The notes below the pieces were generated by a model. It ran no database searches and had not been told where the DNA came from. It worked only from the letters and a program-made list of their open reading frames with translations. DNA of 62,918 nt from Desulfurellaceae bacterium (GTDB lineage Bacteria > Desulfobacterota > Binatia > Bin18): assembly GCA_021296095.1 (NCBI GenBank), contig JAGWBB010000003.1, positions 1 through 62,918 of the forward strand, written 5' to 3'. The position numbers were made by a program, and so were the translations under genes. Shown here one piece after another: positions 1-9,493 of this stretch. Each line of letters begins with the position of its first letter. The first letter of the stretch is position 1.

Positions 1-2
1 AC

Positions 3-62
3 ACCCATCTGAGCAATGAGCGGCTGCGCGAGGTGCACCGCAAATATCACCCCAGGGGCTGA
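3..62 (+). CDS. Possible C-terminal end of an upstream gene, cut by the window edge
   Basis: An open frame enters from the left edge and stops with TGA at position 60-62. The 19 visible residues are strongly charged (contains ERLREVHRKYHPRG). It would converge on the fprA gene, leaving an 18-bp gap. Too little is visible to name a family, and an open frame this short could be chance; the tight convergent spacing is the only contextual support. Confidence 0.3.
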   Translation, partial: THLSNERLREVHRKYHPRG

Positions 63-80
63 GTATGGCCGGCCTCAAAT

Positions 81-1496
81 TTATACGGATGGAGGACGCG
101 TTTCCTCTTTGTCCAGGGCGTCGAGCATGGCCCGGACGGTGGTCAGCTTCTCGCGCGGCTTGCCCAGGGGCTTGCCGGCCTCGACCTCAATCCGGTCCAG
201 CTGTTTCCAGTCGGTAAAACTGACGTAGCGCACGCCTCTGTCCGACAACAGCCGGGGCAACGCCTCGGGCGGGCTGACTGAGCCGTCGGCTAAAGCCGGA
301 ACGTCTTCAAGCATGTGTCTGACGCTGTCGACCGCGTCGGGCTTATTGGTGCCGACAACGCCGGACGGACCGCGCTTGATCCAACCCGTGACATACACTC
401 GCGGCACCACCGCGCCGGTGTCTTGAGCAATCACCCGCCCGTCCTGGTTGGGAATGATGCCGGCGCGTTCGTCAAACGGCACGCCCGGCAGACGGTGGCC
501 CTTGTAGCCGATGGAGCGAAAGATCATCTGAATGGGGAATTCCTCGTAGACGCCGGTTCCCCGCGCGCGTAGCGTGCCGCTCTCGTCTTTGACCAGCTTG
601 TTCTTCTCCAGCCGCATGCCCTCGACCCGCTCGTCGCCCAGGATTTCGACCGGCGAGACAAAAAACCGGACCCGAATCTTGCGCCGCCCTCCGCTCTGGC
701 CCTTCTCCAGATGTGCGGCCAGGATATCAACATTGCGCTGATGGACGGCTGGAGCCTGGTCCAGAAATTCCTGGCTGAGATCGTCCATGACCAGATCGGG
801 CGGATGGATGACCAGGTCGACCTCGGGGATCTGGGTCAGCTCGCGGATCTCCGGATTGGTAAATGCGGCCTGAGCAGCACCCCGCCGGCCCAGCAGAAAG
901 ATCTCTTTGACCGCGCTCTTGGCCAGGGTTTCCAGCGCATAGTCGGTGATATCGGTAGTCGATAACTCTTCAACCGACTTGGCCAGGATGCGCGTCACAT
1001 CCATGGCCACATTGCCGTTGCCGATGACCGCCACCCGCTCGACCTGACTGAGGTCAAACTCCAGGTCGCGATAGTCGGGATGACCGTTGTACCAGCCGAC
1101 AAAAATCGTCGCCGGGTAGCTGCCGAACAGGTCTTCGCCGGGAATACCCAGGCGGCGGTCGGATTCCGCACCGGTGGCAAACAGGACCTGGTGATAGTGG
1201 GCCAGCACGTCGTCGAGGCCGAGGTCAGTGCCGAAGCTCACATTGCCGAAAAACCGAAAACGCTCCTGGCCGGCGGTTTTTTCGTACTGCCTGATGACCG
1301 CCTTGATCTTCTGGTGATCCGGGGCCACGCCGCCGCGTACCAGCCCGTAGGGGGTCGGCAGCCGGTCGAACAGGTCAACCGTTGCCGTGTAGTCCTTCTG
1401 CCGCAACAACTCTGCGACCGCATAAAATCCGGCCGGCCCAGAACCGAAAATCGCAACCCGGAGGGGATTTGCCGGGCTGCCCAGATGCTCTGCCAT
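81..1496 (-). CDS. fprA: FprA-type NADPH-ferredoxin (adrenodoxin-like) reductase
   Basis: 471 residues, the usual length for the adrenodoxin reductase/FprA family. These soluble FAD enzymes move electrons between NADPH and small ferredoxins, often to feed cytochrome P450s. The N-terminal FAD-binding Rossmann fold is visible as VAIFGSGPAGFYA near residues 14-26, followed by the family signature TPYGLVRGGVAPDH. The second nucleotide-binding fold, for NADPH, is VAVIGNGNVAMDVTR near residues 160-174. The C-terminal YVTGWIKRGPSGVVGTN segment is also typical. The start has AAAGGGA just upstream. It is transcribed divergently from the LLM oxidoreductase gene. No ferredoxin or P450 gene lies beside it here, so the partner is unknown. 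Confidence 0.9.
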   Translation of the reverse strand: MAEHLGSPANPLRVAIFGSGPAGFYAVAELLRQKDYTATVDLFDRLPTPYGLVRGGVAPDHQKIKAVIRQYEKTAGQERFRFFGNVSFGTDLGLDDVLAHYHQVLFATGAESDRRLGIPGEDLFGSYPATIFVGWYNGHPDYRDLEFDLSQVERVAVIGNGNVAMDVTRILAKSVEELSTTDITDYALETLAKSAVKEIFLLGRRGAAQAAFTNPEIRELTQIPEVDLVIHPPDLVMDDLSQEFLDQAPAVHQRNVDILAAHLEKGQSGGRRKIRVRFFVSPVEILGDERVEGMRLEKNKLVKDESGTLRARGTGVYEEFPIQMIFRSIGYKGHRLPGVPFDERAGIIPNQDGRVIAQDTGAVVPRVYVTGWIKRGPSGVVGTNKPDAVDSVRHMLEDVPALADGSVSPPEALPRLLSDRGVRYVSFTDWKQLDRIEVEAGKPLGKPREKLTTVRAMLDALDKEETRPPSV

Positions 1497-1610
1497 ACTG
1501 TCCCTTTCTCACTCGGAATCCCCCTGCGGGACCCCTTTTTATAAAGGCCGCACGCTAGCGGCTCTGACCCAAGCCGTCAACCGGACTAGATACGTCCTCG
1601 ATTCGACGTG

Positions 1611-1616
1611 TATAAT
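1611..1616 (+). promoter_or_regulatory. Candidate -10 box upstream of the LLM oxidoreductase gene
   Basis: A perfect TATAAT lies 32 bp before the ATG at 1649 in the divergent fprA/LLM intergenic region. No good -35 hexamer is seen at normal spacing, so the promoter is weak or activator-dependent. A small inverted repeat, GCCGC/GCGGC, is at 1547-1562. Confidence 0.4.
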
Positions 1617-1648
1617 CCCCCCCGAAAAGGGGAAATACGGAGCACGCC

Positions 1649-2659
1649 ATGACGCACGAACGCTGGTCCCTGTCCGTTCCGATTGAGGAGGTCCCGCTGG
1701 CCGAGCACGCCGAACTGGCCCGTCAGGCCGAGCAGCTGGGCTATACCGACGCCTGGTCCCTGGAAGTTGACGGCACGGATTGTTTTTCTCCCCTGGCCCT
1801 GATCGGTTCGGCCACCCAGCTGCGGCTGGGTACCGCGATTGCCAACGTCTACACCCGCGGTCCGGCCACCCTGGCCATGAGCGCCGCCGGGCTGGCCGAG
1901 GCCGCCCCGGGCCGCTTCTGTCTGGGTCTGGGAGCGGGCTCGCAGCCGATTGTCGAGAGCTGGAACGGCGGCCAGTTCCGGAAACCGCTCAGCCGGGTGC
2001 GCGAGATGGTCGGCTTTCTGCACCAGGTCTTCGCCGGCGAACGGGTGGTGTTTGAGGGCCAGACCTTCCAGGTGCAGGGTTTTCGGCTGAGCCGGCCGCC
2101 CAGCGCGCCCATCCCGATTCACCTGGCCGCCCTACGCCCGGCCATGTTGAGCCTGGCCGGCCAGATCGCCGACGGCGCGATTCTCAACTGGCTGTCGGCC
2201 GGGGATATCAAAAAATCGGTCGCCGTTGTCCACGCGGCCGCCCAGAATGCCGGCCGGGATCCCGACACGGTGGAGATCACGGCCCGGGTGTTTGTGTGTG
2301 TCGATCCGCCCTCGGCCGAGACCGATACGGGCATCCGACGCCATATCAACACCTATCTCAACGTCCCGGTCTACAAAGCCTTCCACGAGTGGCTGGGACG
2401 GGCAGAGGTGTTGGGACCGATGTGGCAGGCCTGGAGCAGCGGCGATCGCAGGGCGGCGGTGGCGGCGGTGCCGCAGTCGGTCATCGACGAGCTTATTCTG
2501 ACCGGATCGGCTGAGGACATACACGCCCATGTCCGGCGCTACATGGAGGCCGGAGTGAGCACGGCTTTTCTGCAATTTCAGAGCTTTGCCAAAGACCCGG
2601 CGGTCAAGCGCCAGCGCCTGCTCCAGGCCGTGCGCGACCTGGCGCCCGCCCGGTTCTGA
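1649..2659 (+). CDS. LLM-class flavin-dependent (luciferase-like) oxidoreductase
   Basis: 336 residues, matching the bacterial luciferase-like monooxygenase (TIM-barrel) family that uses F420H2 or FMNH2. Family features include the N-terminal strand with AELARQAEQLGYTDAWSLE, the segment RLGTAIANVYTRGPATLAMSA, and GRFCLGLGAGS near residues 88-98, which lies on the flavin-binding face. The C-terminal part, with YMEAGVSTAFLQF, fits the F420-dependent branch. The substrate cannot be read from the sequence. It has its own upstream region and is followed after 36 bp by glnS. FMN- and F420-dependent members cannot be separated by eye with certainty. Confidence 0.8.
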   Translation: MTHERWSLSVPIEEVPLAEHAELARQAEQLGYTDAWSLEVDGTDCFSPLALIGSATQLRLGTAIANVYTRGPATLAMSAAGLAEAAPGRFCLGLGAGSQPIVESWNGGQFRKPLSRVREMVGFLHQVFAGERVVFEGQTFQVQGFRLSRPPSAPIPIHLAALRPAMLSLAGQIADGAILNWLSAGDIKKSVAVVHAAAQNAGRDPDTVEITARVFVCVDPPSAETDTGIRRHINTYLNVPVYKAFHEWLGRAEVLGPMWQAWSSGDRRAAVAAVPQSVIDELILTGSAEDIHAHVRRYMEAGVSTAFLQFQSFAKDPAVKRQRLLQAVRDLAPARF

Positions 2660-2695
2660 GCCGGCCCCCCGGCGATCACGCGAGAGGCTGTTGCC

Positions 2696-4402
2696 ATGAG
2701 CGCGCATGACACCCCGCTAGACTTTATCCGCGAGATTATTGCCGCCGACCTCAGGGCCAACAAAAACGGCGGCCGGGTGGTGACCCGCTTTCCGCCCGAG
2801 CCCAACGGCTATCTGCACATCGGCCACGCCAAATCCATCTGCCTCAACTTTGGTCTGGCGGCCGAACACCACGGGGTGTGCCACCTGCGCTTCGACGACA
2901 CCAACCCGACCAAGGAAGACCTGGAGTACGTCGAGTCCATTCAGGAGGATGTCCGCTGGCTGGGCTTTGACTGGCAGGACAAACTGTTCTACGCCTCGGA
3001 CTACTATGAGCAGCTGTACGGCTACGCCGTCCAGCTGATCACCAACGGCAAGGCGTATGTGGACAGCCTGAGCGCCGACCAGATACGCGAGTACCGCGGC
3101 ACCCTCACCCAGCCGGGCAAAAACAGCCCGTATCGAGACCGCTCGGTCGAGGACAACCTCGACCTGTTCGCCCGCATGCGGGCCGGCGAGTTCGAGGACG
3201 GCAGCCTGGTCTTGCGAGCCAAAATCGACATGGCCTCGCCCAATCTCAATCTGCGCGACCCGGTGATTTACCGTATCCGCCGGGCCACCCACCACCGGAC
3301 CGGAGACGCCTGGTGCATCTACCCCATGTACGACTTCACCCACGGCCAGTCCGACGCCCTTGAGGGCATCACCCACTCGATCTGTACCCTGGAGTTTGAG
3401 GACCACCGGCCCCTGTACGAGTGGTTTCTCAGGGAATTGCCGGTGCCGTGTCAGCCGCAGCAGCTCGAGTTTGCTCGCCTCAACCTGACCTATACCGTAA
3501 TGAGCAAGCGCAAACTGTTGGAACTCGTCACCAACCGCCACGTCAGCGGCTGGGACGACCCGCGCCTGCCGACCCTCAAGGGCTTGCGGCGCCGCGGCTA
3601 CACGCCGGAGTCGATCCGCAATTTCTGCGAGCGCATCGGTGTGGCCAAGCGTAACAGCGTGGTCGATATGGCCATGCTCGAACACTATGTGCGGGACGAT
3701 CTCAACAAACGCGCACCCCGGGTCATGGCCGTGCTGCGCCCGCTGCGGGTCGTGATCGACAACTATCCACCCGACCGGGTCGAGCAGCTTGCCGCCGTCA
3801 ACAACCCCGAGGACCCCGGTGCCGGCACCCGTCAGCTGCCGTTTTCGCGGGTGGTGTATATCGAGCGGGACGATTTTCGGGAAGACCCGCCCCGCAAGTT
3901 TTTCCGTCTGGCACCGGGGCGCGAGGTGCGGCTGCGCTACGCCTACATCATCAAGTGCGTCGAGGTGATCAAAGACGAGGACGGCAATATCGTTGAGCTG
4001 CGCTGCACGTATGACCCGGAAACCCGCAGCGGCGGCTCGGCCGAGTCGCGCAAAGTCAAGGCGACCCTGCACTGGGTCTCGGCCGCCCACGCCATCCCGG
4101 CCGAAGTCCGGCTGTACGACAGTCTGTTCACCCGGCCCGACCCCGACACGGTTGAGGACGGGCGCAGCTATACCGATTTTCTGAACCCCGACTCGCTGGA
4201 GGTGCTGGCCGCCTGCCAGCTCGAACCCGGCCTGGCCGAAGCCGAGGTCGGCGGCCGCTATCAGTTCGAGCGCCTGGGCTATTTCTGTGTCGATCCGGAT
4301 TCGGTTGGGGGCTCGCCGGTTTTTAATCGGACGGTCACCCTGCGGGATACGTGGGCCAAAATCCAGAAGGCCCAGAAGGCCCAAAAAGCAGGCCGGGCGT
4401 AG
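2696..4402 (+). CDS. glnS: Glutaminyl-tRNA synthetase
   Basis: 568 residues, the standard length for bacterial GlnRS, which charges tRNA-Gln directly with glutamine. The class I HIGH motif is HIGH at residues 41-44 (context [15 protein letters not shown]). The KMSKS loop appears as VMSKRKL near residues 268-274, as is normal for GlnRS. The anticodon-binding beta-barrel region follows from about residue 340 (contains [12 protein letters not shown] and [16 protein letters not shown]). The C-terminus carries a lysine/alanine-rich run ([12 protein letters not shown]). Presence of GlnRS means this organism need not rely only on the Glu-tRNA-Gln amidotransferase route. The next gene overlaps its 3' end if that gene starts at 4351. 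Confidence 0.97.
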   Translation: MSAHDTPLDFIREIIAADLRANKNGGRVVTRFPPEPNGYLHIGHAKSICLNFGLAAEHHGVCHLRFDDTNPTKEDLEYVESIQEDVRWLGFDWQDKLFYASDYYEQLYGYAVQLITNGKAYVDSLSADQIREYRGTLTQPGKNSPYRDRSVEDNLDLFARMRAGEFEDGSLVLRAKIDMASPNLNLRDPVIYRIRRATHHRTGDAWCIYPMYDFTHGQSDALEGITHSICTLEFEDHRPLYEWFLRELPVPCQPQQLEFARLNLTYTVMSKRKLLELVTNRHVSGWDDPRLPTLKGLRRRGYTPESIRNFCERIGVAKRNSVVDMAMLEHYVRDDLNKRAPRVMAVLRPLRVVIDNYPPDRVEQLAAVNNPEDPGAGTRQLPFSRVVYIERDDFREDPPRKFFRLAPGREVRLRYAYIIKCVEVIKDEDGNIVELRCTYDPETRSGGSAESRKVKATLHWVSAAHAIPAEVRLYDSLFTRPDPDTVEDGRSYTDFLNPDSLEVLAACQLEPGLAEAEVGGRYQFERLGYFCVDPDSVGGSPVFNRTVTLRDTWAKIQKAQKAQKAGRA

Positions 4403-5262
4403 ACCGGACGGAGGACTGGGCTCTGGAAAACAACATCCGGTGTCTGAGCGCCGCCTGTCGCCAGCTCGGCCTGGACTTCGACTACCTCGACCCGGACCAC
4501 AACCTGGTCAGAATCGTGCTTGGCGGCCAAGCCCACTATTTTCAGCTCAACCGCACGCCGTTCAACGCCGAGTCGGTGGCCGGGCTGTGCAAAGACAAAT
4601 ACCACACCTACTGCCTGCTCAAAGACGCCGTCCGCTGTCCCAGAACCCTGGCCTTTCTGAGCTATCGGGTCGATGCGCGCTACACCCGTTATGTGCGCTA
4701 CCGCTCGGCCTCCGAGATCGTGGCTGCGGTTGAGGCCGAACTCGGCTACCCGCTCATCGTCAAGAGCAACCGGGGATCGTTTGGCTCAAACGTTTTTCTG
4801 TGTCACGCGGCCAGGGACACCCAGACCGCCATTGAAACGGTTTTTGACAAACACTCTCACCTGTACGATTACGTTGCCCTGGCCCAGGAGTTCATCCCGA
4901 CCGCACACGAGTACCGGCTGGTGTGCTACAAACAGACGCCGGTCCTGGTCTACGCGCGTTCCGGCGACCCGTCTACATTCAACGCCCGCTACTGGGAGGG
5001 CACCTCGGCTCGGGCGATCCTGATCGAGCACGCCGCGTTGCTGGACGAACTGGCAGCCTTTGTCCGGCCCGTCTACGGGCTGCTGGACCTTGGCTTTGTC
5101 GGCTTCGATATCGTGCGCGCCGTGGACGGGCGGCTGTATCTCCTGGAACTCAACTCCGGGCCGCGCTTTGACCATGTCATCGCCACCAACGGCACGCGGC
5201 CGGTCATCGACATGTACAAGACCGTACTGTCGGCCTGGATATCCGAAGAATCGGCAGTCTGA
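4351..5262 (+). CDS. ATP-grasp domain protein, RimK/glutathione-synthase-like
   Basis: Up to 303 residues. The core is an ATP-grasp ligase fold: [18 protein letters not shown] is the ATP-binding glycine-rich loop with its lysine, [16 protein letters not shown] is the second lysine/glutamate strand region, and [22 protein letters not shown] carries the acidic Mg2+-binding residues and final Asn. Such enzymes join a carboxylate to an amine or thiol using ATP; the substrate here is unknown. The start is uncertain. The GTG at 4351 lies inside glnS, while a GGAGG at 4410 precedes the conserved region (from about 4423) without a standard start codon after it. It is likely co-transcribed with glnS. 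Confidence 0.75.
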   Translation: MGQNPEGPEGPKSRPGVDRTEDWALENNIRCLSAACRQLGLDFDYLDPDHNLVRIVLGGQAHYFQLNRTPFNAESVAGLCKDKYHTYCLLKDAVRCPRTLAFLSYRVDARYTRYVRYRSASEIVAAVEAELGYPLIVKSNRGSFGSNVFLCHAARDTQTAIETVFDKHSHLYDYVALAQEFIPTAHEYRLVCYKQTPVLVYARSGDPSTFNARYWEGTSARAILIEHAALLDELAAFVRPVYGLLDLGFVGFDIVRAVDGRLYLLELNSGPRFDHVIATNGTRPVIDMYKTVLSAWISEESAV

Positions 5263-5286
5263 TTGAGAACGCTCCGCTCCGCCGAT
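5263..5286. other. Start of the ATP-grasp/selO intergenic region (5263-5756)
   Basis: The whole stretch from 5263 to 5756 lacks a long gene. It holds the 38-residue microprotein gene on the minus strand (5287-5403) and, from 5404, about 350 bp upstream of selO in which I see no convincing promoter, repeat or RNA. The frame of selO is open upstream of its ATG, but that extension lacks family similarity. Confidence 0.5.
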
Positions 5287-5403
5287 CTACGACGCTTCGT
5301 CGTTTGAGGCGCTGCTTTTCTTTCGATCCGCGATGTACATCGCGCCGATCAGTACTGTACAAACAATTCCTATGGCAATAGCGACTAGCGGTATGCCGAA
5401 CAT
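5287..5403 (-). CDS. 38-residue single-pass membrane microprotein
   Basis: ATG at 5403-5401 is preceded by a strong ribosome-binding site (GGAAGAAGGAGA) at about 7 bp spacing, and the frame ends at TAG 5287-5289. The product has one hydrophobic segment at residues 2-24 (contains PLVAIAIGIVCTVLIGAMYI) followed by a basic, polar tail (DRKKSSASNDEAS), giving an N-out/C-in topology by the positive-inside rule. It lies antisense to the otherwise empty stretch between the ATP-grasp gene and selO. I do not recognise the family. The strong SD plus the clear membrane segment argue that it is real. Confidence 0.55.
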   Translation of the reverse strand: MFGIPLVAIAIGIVCTVLIGAMYIADRKKSSASNDEAS

Positions 5404-5756
5404 CTGTGTCTCCTTCTTCCGAATGCCGAGCGCTGCCGGTCGTTCTTCAATCGGCAAGCGTCAGGGTAAAGGGCTCCTCCACACACTGGAGTGCTAAAAC
5501 CGGTCAACGATGGAAGATAGGAGCTTATTGGATGGGACAGGAAATAAGCGTGAACCGCCCACAGTTGGCCCCCCACTATCCTCCTGAACCGTGGCCGTGT
5601 CAATCGGCGGGGACGGCTGCAATCCAACTCAGGGCCGTCGCAGTTCGGCAGCCCGGTGCCAATACGATTCACAATCGTCACCCACCGGTCGAGCCGACTC
5701 ACTTGCACAAGCCTGCGGCCTGGCCTAGTCTCCAGTCTGGTCTGATTGAGGGAACC

Positions 5757-7382
5757 ATGAACACCGAACACACCTCCGAGCCGTCAAACCTCGGCCTTTG
5801 CTTTGACAACCGCTTTACGCGCGATCTGCCGGCCGACCCGGAAACCGACAATTACCGCCGTCAGGTCGAGTCTGCCTGTTACTCGCGCGTCCAGCCGACC
5901 CGCGTGGCCCGGCCCCGGCTGCTGGCCTACGCCTGGGAAGTCGCCCAGGACATCGGCCTGAGCCGCGCCGAGTGCGAATCGGACGAGTTCGTTCAGGTCT
6001 TTTCCGGTAACCGGGTGTTGTCGGGCATGGACCCCTACGCCATGTGTTACGGTGGCCATCAGTTTGGCAGCTGGGCCGGGCAGCTCGGAGACGGGCGGGC
6101 GATCAACCTGGGGGAGATTGTCAACCAGGGGCGGCGCTGGGTTGTCCAGCTCAAAGGCGCCGGCCCCACGCCGTATTCCCGCCAGGCCGACGGTCTGGCC
6201 GTCCTGCGCTCGTCGCTGCGCGAGTTCTTGTGTAGCGAGGCCATGCATCATCTGGGCGTCCCCACCACCCGTGCCCTGAGCCTGATCGCAACCGGCGAGC
6301 AGGTCGTCCGGGACATGTTCTATGACGGCAACCCCAAGCCCGAGCCGGGCGCGGTGGTGTGTCGCGTGGCGCCCTCATTTACCCGCTTCGGGAATTTTCA
6401 ACTCTTTGCCGCACGGGGAGAGACCGAGGTCTTGCAACAGCTCCTGGATTACACCATCCGGACCGACTTTCCCCATCTCGGCCAGCCGTCGGCGGCGGTC
6501 TACCTGGCCTGGTTTCAGGAGGTGTGTCGCACAACCGCCCGGCTGATCGTGGACTGGCTGCGGGTCGGTTTTGTCCACGGGGTGATGAACACCGACAACA
6601 TGTCGATCCTGGGTCTGACCATCGACTACGGGCCGTACGGCTGGCTGGAAGATTACGATCCCAAATGGACGCCCAACACCACCGACGCGGTCGGTCGTCG
6701 CTACTGCTTCGGCAATCAGCCCCAGATCGCCCAGTGGAACCTGGCCCAGCTGGCCAATGCCGTGCTGCCCCTGATCGGCCAAACCGAAGCCCTGGAAGAC
6801 CTTCTCAGCGGCTTTGTCACAGACTTCGAGCACGGCTGGCGAAGCATGATGGCCGGCAAGCTGGGGCTGCGATCCTTCGAGCCGCAAAGCGACGATGAAC
6901 TGGTGGCCGAACTGCTGGCCATCCTGTGCCTGGCGGAAACCGATATGACGATTTTCTACCGAAGGCTGGCCGAGCTTGAACTTGACGGCCCAGCCTTCGA
7001 CCGGGAACAGGCCGACGATGAAGCCCTGCCCGAGCCGTTGCTGGACGCCTACTACGTGCCCGAACAGCTGAGCCGTAGCCACACACTGCGGATCGGCAAC
7101 TGGCTGCGCCGCTATGCAGCCCGTGTCCGTGCCGACCGGACTTCAGACGAAGCGCGCCGCAAACGCATGAATGCCGTCAATCCCAAATATGTGCTGCGTA
7201 ACTATCTGGCCCAGCTGGCCATAGATAAAGCCGAGCAGGGCGACCCTACGAGGCTGCACGAATTGCTCGACCTGCTGCGCCACCCCTATGATGACCAGCC
7301 CGATAAAGACGACTACGCCAAAAAGCGGCCCGACTGGGCGCGTCAGCGGGCGGGCTGCTCGATGCTGTCGTGCAGCTCCTGA
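5757..7382 (+). CDS. selO: Protein adenylyltransferase SelO (YdiU/UPF0061)
   Basis: 541 residues from the ATG at 5757, which has GAGGGAA at good spacing; the frame is open further upstream but that part is not SelO-like. SelO is a pseudokinase-fold enzyme that transfers AMP to Ser/Thr/Tyr of target proteins and is linked to redox stress. Diagnostic segments are YGGHQFGSWAGQLGDGRAI, KGAGPTPYSRQADG, LREFLCSEAM and HGVMNTDNMSILG. The chain ends in CSS (MLSCSS), the conserved redox tail in which the Cys takes the position held by selenocysteine in animal homologues. The next gene, cobU, starts 27 bp later. Confidence 0.95.
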   Translation: MNTEHTSEPSNLGLCFDNRFTRDLPADPETDNYRRQVESACYSRVQPTRVARPRLLAYAWEVAQDIGLSRAECESDEFVQVFSGNRVLSGMDPYAMCYGGHQFGSWAGQLGDGRAINLGEIVNQGRRWVVQLKGAGPTPYSRQADGLAVLRSSLREFLCSEAMHHLGVPTTRALSLIATGEQVVRDMFYDGNPKPEPGAVVCRVAPSFTRFGNFQLFAARGETEVLQQLLDYTIRTDFPHLGQPSAAVYLAWFQEVCRTTARLIVDWLRVGFVHGVMNTDNMSILGLTIDYGPYGWLEDYDPKWTPNTTDAVGRRYCFGNQPQIAQWNLAQLANAVLPLIGQTEALEDLLSGFVTDFEHGWRSMMAGKLGLRSFEPQSDDELVAELLAILCLAETDMTIFYRRLAELELDGPAFDREQADDEALPEPLLDAYYVPEQLSRSHTLRIGNWLRRYAARVRADRTSDEARRKRMNAVNPKYVLRNYLAQLAIDKAEQGDPTRLHELLDLLRHPYDDQPDKDDYAKKRPDWARQRAGCSMLSCSS

Positions 7383-7409
7383 CCCCACGGTTCATACGCC
7401 GACCCGCCC

Positions 7410-7943
7410 ATGACTACGGTCGAACCTCACCCCGGCATCAGCCTGGTTCTCGGCGGCGCGCGCTCGGGCAAGAGCACTTTTGCCGAAAGCCTGGCGCGTC
7501 GGCACAGCCGACAGGTCTACATCGCCACCGCCGAACGTGTCGACGATGAGATGGTCCGCCGTATCGAAGCCCACCGCCGCCAGCGCGGGTCGGGTTGGCG
7601 TACACTGGAGGTGCCCCTCGATCTCGCGGATGCCATTCGGCAGGAGGGCGCGCCCCAGGTGTGCCTGCTGGTCGATTGCCTCACGGTGTGGCTGGGCAAC
7701 CTCATGTATCACGGCCAGAGGATAGACGCGGCCCAGGACGGGCTGCTCGACGCGCTGGCCGGGGTGCCCGGACCGGTGGTCCTGGTCGCCAACGAAGTCG
7801 GCCTCGGCATCGTGCCGGACAACGCCGCAGCGCGGGCTTTCCGTGACCACGCCGGCCGGCTCAACCAGGCGGTCGCCCGGCTGGCGACGCGCGTCTACTT
7901 TGTGGCTGCGGGGCTGCCGGTCCTCCTCAAGGGGACTGAGTGA
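7410..7943 (+). CDS. cobU: Adenosylcobinamide kinase / adenosylcobinamide-phosphate guanylyltransferase
   Basis: 177 residues, the normal size of CobU/CobP. The enzyme phosphorylates adenosylcobinamide and then attaches GMP, giving AdoCbi-GDP for nucleotide-loop assembly. The P-loop GGARSGKST is at residues 15-23. The family motif VDCLTVWLGNL is near residues 88-98, and VANEVGLGIVP follows near 127-137. It is the first gene of a seven-gene plus-strand cobalamin cluster ending at 13202. The cobS and cobT partners that finish the nucleotide loop are not in this window. Confidence 0.93.
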   Translation: MTTVEPHPGISLVLGGARSGKSTFAESLARRHSRQVYIATAERVDDEMVRRIEAHRRQRGSGWRTLEVPLDLADAIRQEGAPQVCLLVDCLTVWLGNLMYHGQRIDAAQDGLLDALAGVPGPVVLVANEVGLGIVPDNAAARAFRDHAGRLNQAVARLATRVYFVAAGLPVLLKGTE

Positions 7944-8055
7944 ATATCTGAAGCGGGAGCGGCGGCTTGCAGGAGACACGGCGAGCACCCCTGACAGTCG
8001 GGTCGTCGGCCTTGACTCCGAGCGGACGCTGCGTGTATATGGGCCTGCATCGCCC

Positions 8056-8658
8056 ATGTCCAGCGCCGACACACATAAGGAAAAGATGCAGGCTGTGCAG
8101 GCCGAGCATCGCCGCAAGGTGAGGGCGGCCCGTCACCCGGAACGCGGTCTGGTGCTGGTCTACACCGGCGACGGCAAAGGGAAATCGAGTTCGGCCTTTG
8201 GCGTGATTGCCCGGGCGCTCGGCTGGGGTCAGCGGGTCGGCGTCGTGCAGTTTATCAAAGGCAAATGGCTGACCGGCGAGCACAAGTTCTTCGCCAGGTT
8301 TCCCGATCAACTCGTCTGGCATTGCATGGGTGAGGGATTCACCTGGAACACCCAGGACCGTGCCCGCGACACGGCCGCCGCTGCCGCCGCCTTCGCCAAG
8401 GCGCGGGAATTGATGGAGAGCGGCGACCGTGACCTGGTCGTGCTGGACGAAATCAATATCGCGCTCCGCTACGACTACCTGTCCGTCGAGACCGTACTTG
8501 CGGGCCTCAGGGCGCGCTCGACCCGGACGAGCGTGATTCTGACCGGACGCGACGCCAAACAGGAGCTGATGGATTATGCCGACCTCGTCAGTGAGATGCG
8601 CGAGGTCAAGCATCCCTTCAAAGCCGGTATTAAAGCCCAGCATGGGATTGATTTCTGA
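8056..8658 (+). CDS. cobO: Cob(I)alamin / corrinoid adenosyltransferase, CobO/BtuR type
   Basis: 200 residues from the ATG at 8056. It transfers the adenosyl group of ATP to reduced corrinoids. The P-loop is VYTGDGKGKSSSAFG near residues 35-49, followed by VGVVQFIKGKW and the Walker-B-like LVVLDEINIALRYDYL, all signatures of the CobA/CobO/BtuR family. A second start at 8086 has a better AAGGAAAAG ribosome site and would remove ten residues; CobO proteins usually carry about 30 residues before the P-loop, so both fit. The frame is open upstream to 7843 but overlaps cobU. The 3' end overlaps btuF. Confidence 0.93.
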   Translation: MSSADTHKEKMQAVQAEHRRKVRAARHPERGLVLVYTGDGKGKSSSAFGVIARALGWGQRVGVVQFIKGKWLTGEHKFFARFPDQLVWHCMGEGFTWNTQDRARDTAAAAAAFAKARELMESGDRDLVVLDEINIALRYDYLSVETVLAGLRARSTRTSVILTGRDAKQELMDYADLVSEMREVKHPFKAGIKAQHGIDF

Positions 8659-9493
8659 GGCGCTGCCCCGGCTGACCGTTCTCACCGTTCTGGTCGGCCT
8701 GATCGCGTGCAGCCCTGCCGAGCCGCCGCCACGCCTGGACCCGCCGACACGTATTGTCAGTCTCGACTACTGCGCCGACCAGTATGTGCTCAAGCTGGCG
8801 CCACGTGGGCACATCCTGGCCGTCTCACCCGACGCGGAGAAAACCTTCTCGTATATGCGCGGCCAGGCGCGGGGGCTGAGGCAGGTTCGTCCGCGAGCCG
8901 AGGACGTGCTTGTCCTCCAACCCGATCTGGTCGTTCGTTCCTACGGCGGGGGACCGCAGGTCACCACGTTTGTCGAGCGTATGGGGACGCCCGTGCTGCA
9001 AATCGACTTTGCCGATGACCTCGACGGCATTCGGAATACGATCACGGCCGTCGCCGAGGGGCTGGACCAGCCGGCGCGTGGTGCGCAGGTGGTCGCCGAG
9101 ATGAACGCCCGACTCGCAGCCCTGCGCGCCCTGCCGGACGCGCCGGAGGCTCTGTACATGACGCCGGCCGGCGTGACGAGCGGCCCCGGCACCCTGGTCC
9201 ACGAGATGCTGCGCGCGGCGGGTCTGGCCAACTTCCAGCACGAGCCCGGCTGGCGCTCCCTGCCGCTCGAACGCCTGGCCTATGAACACCCCGATCTCGT
9301 GGCTGCGGTCTTGTGGGGAGCGACCAATCACGACAACGCCTGGAGTGCGGCCCGCCACCCCATAGCCCGCCGCCAACTCCGCGAGCGCCCAACGGTCCGG
9401 CTTGAGGGCGCCTGGGTCGCCTGTGGCGGCTGGTTCTTGCTGGACGCTATTGAGGCGCTGGCCACGACCGGACGCGGAGAGCCGGCGCGGTGA
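8642..9493 (+). CDS. btuF: Cobalamin/corrinoid-binding lipoprotein of a BtuFCD ABC importer
   Basis: 283 residues from the ATG at 8642, overlapping the end of cobO by 17 bp. The N-terminus is a lipoprotein signal with lipobox LIAC (Cys about residue 20), so it is probably anchored to a membrane facing the periplasm. The rest is a BtuF/FecB-type periplasmic binding fold: RIVSLDYCADQYVLKL begins the first lobe, VLVLQPDLVV and LPLERLAYEHPDLV are standard helix-strand pairs. It would deliver corrinoids to BtuC-BtuD, whose genes follow directly; its stop overlaps the GTG start of btuC. Assignment to corrinoids rests on the surrounding cobalamin genes. Confidence 0.88.
   Translation: MGLISEALPRLTVLTVLVGLIACSPAEPPPRLDPPTRIVSLDYCADQYVLKLAPRGHILAVSPDAEKTFSYMRGQARGLRQVRPRAEDVLVLQPDLVVRSYGGGPQVTTFVERMGTPVLQIDFADDLDGIRNTITAVAEGLDQPARGAQVVAEMNARLAALRALPDAPEALYMTPAGVTSGPGTLVHEMLRAAGLANFQHEPGWRSLPLERLAYEHPDLVAAVLWGATNHDNAWSAARHPIARRQLRERPTVRLEGAWVACGGWFLLDAIEALATTGRGEPAR

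Noticed and set aside
5406-5756. 117-residue N-terminal extension of SelO
   Set aside because: It is not SelO-like and overlaps no translation signal; the ATG at 5757 has GAGGG upstream and fits family length.
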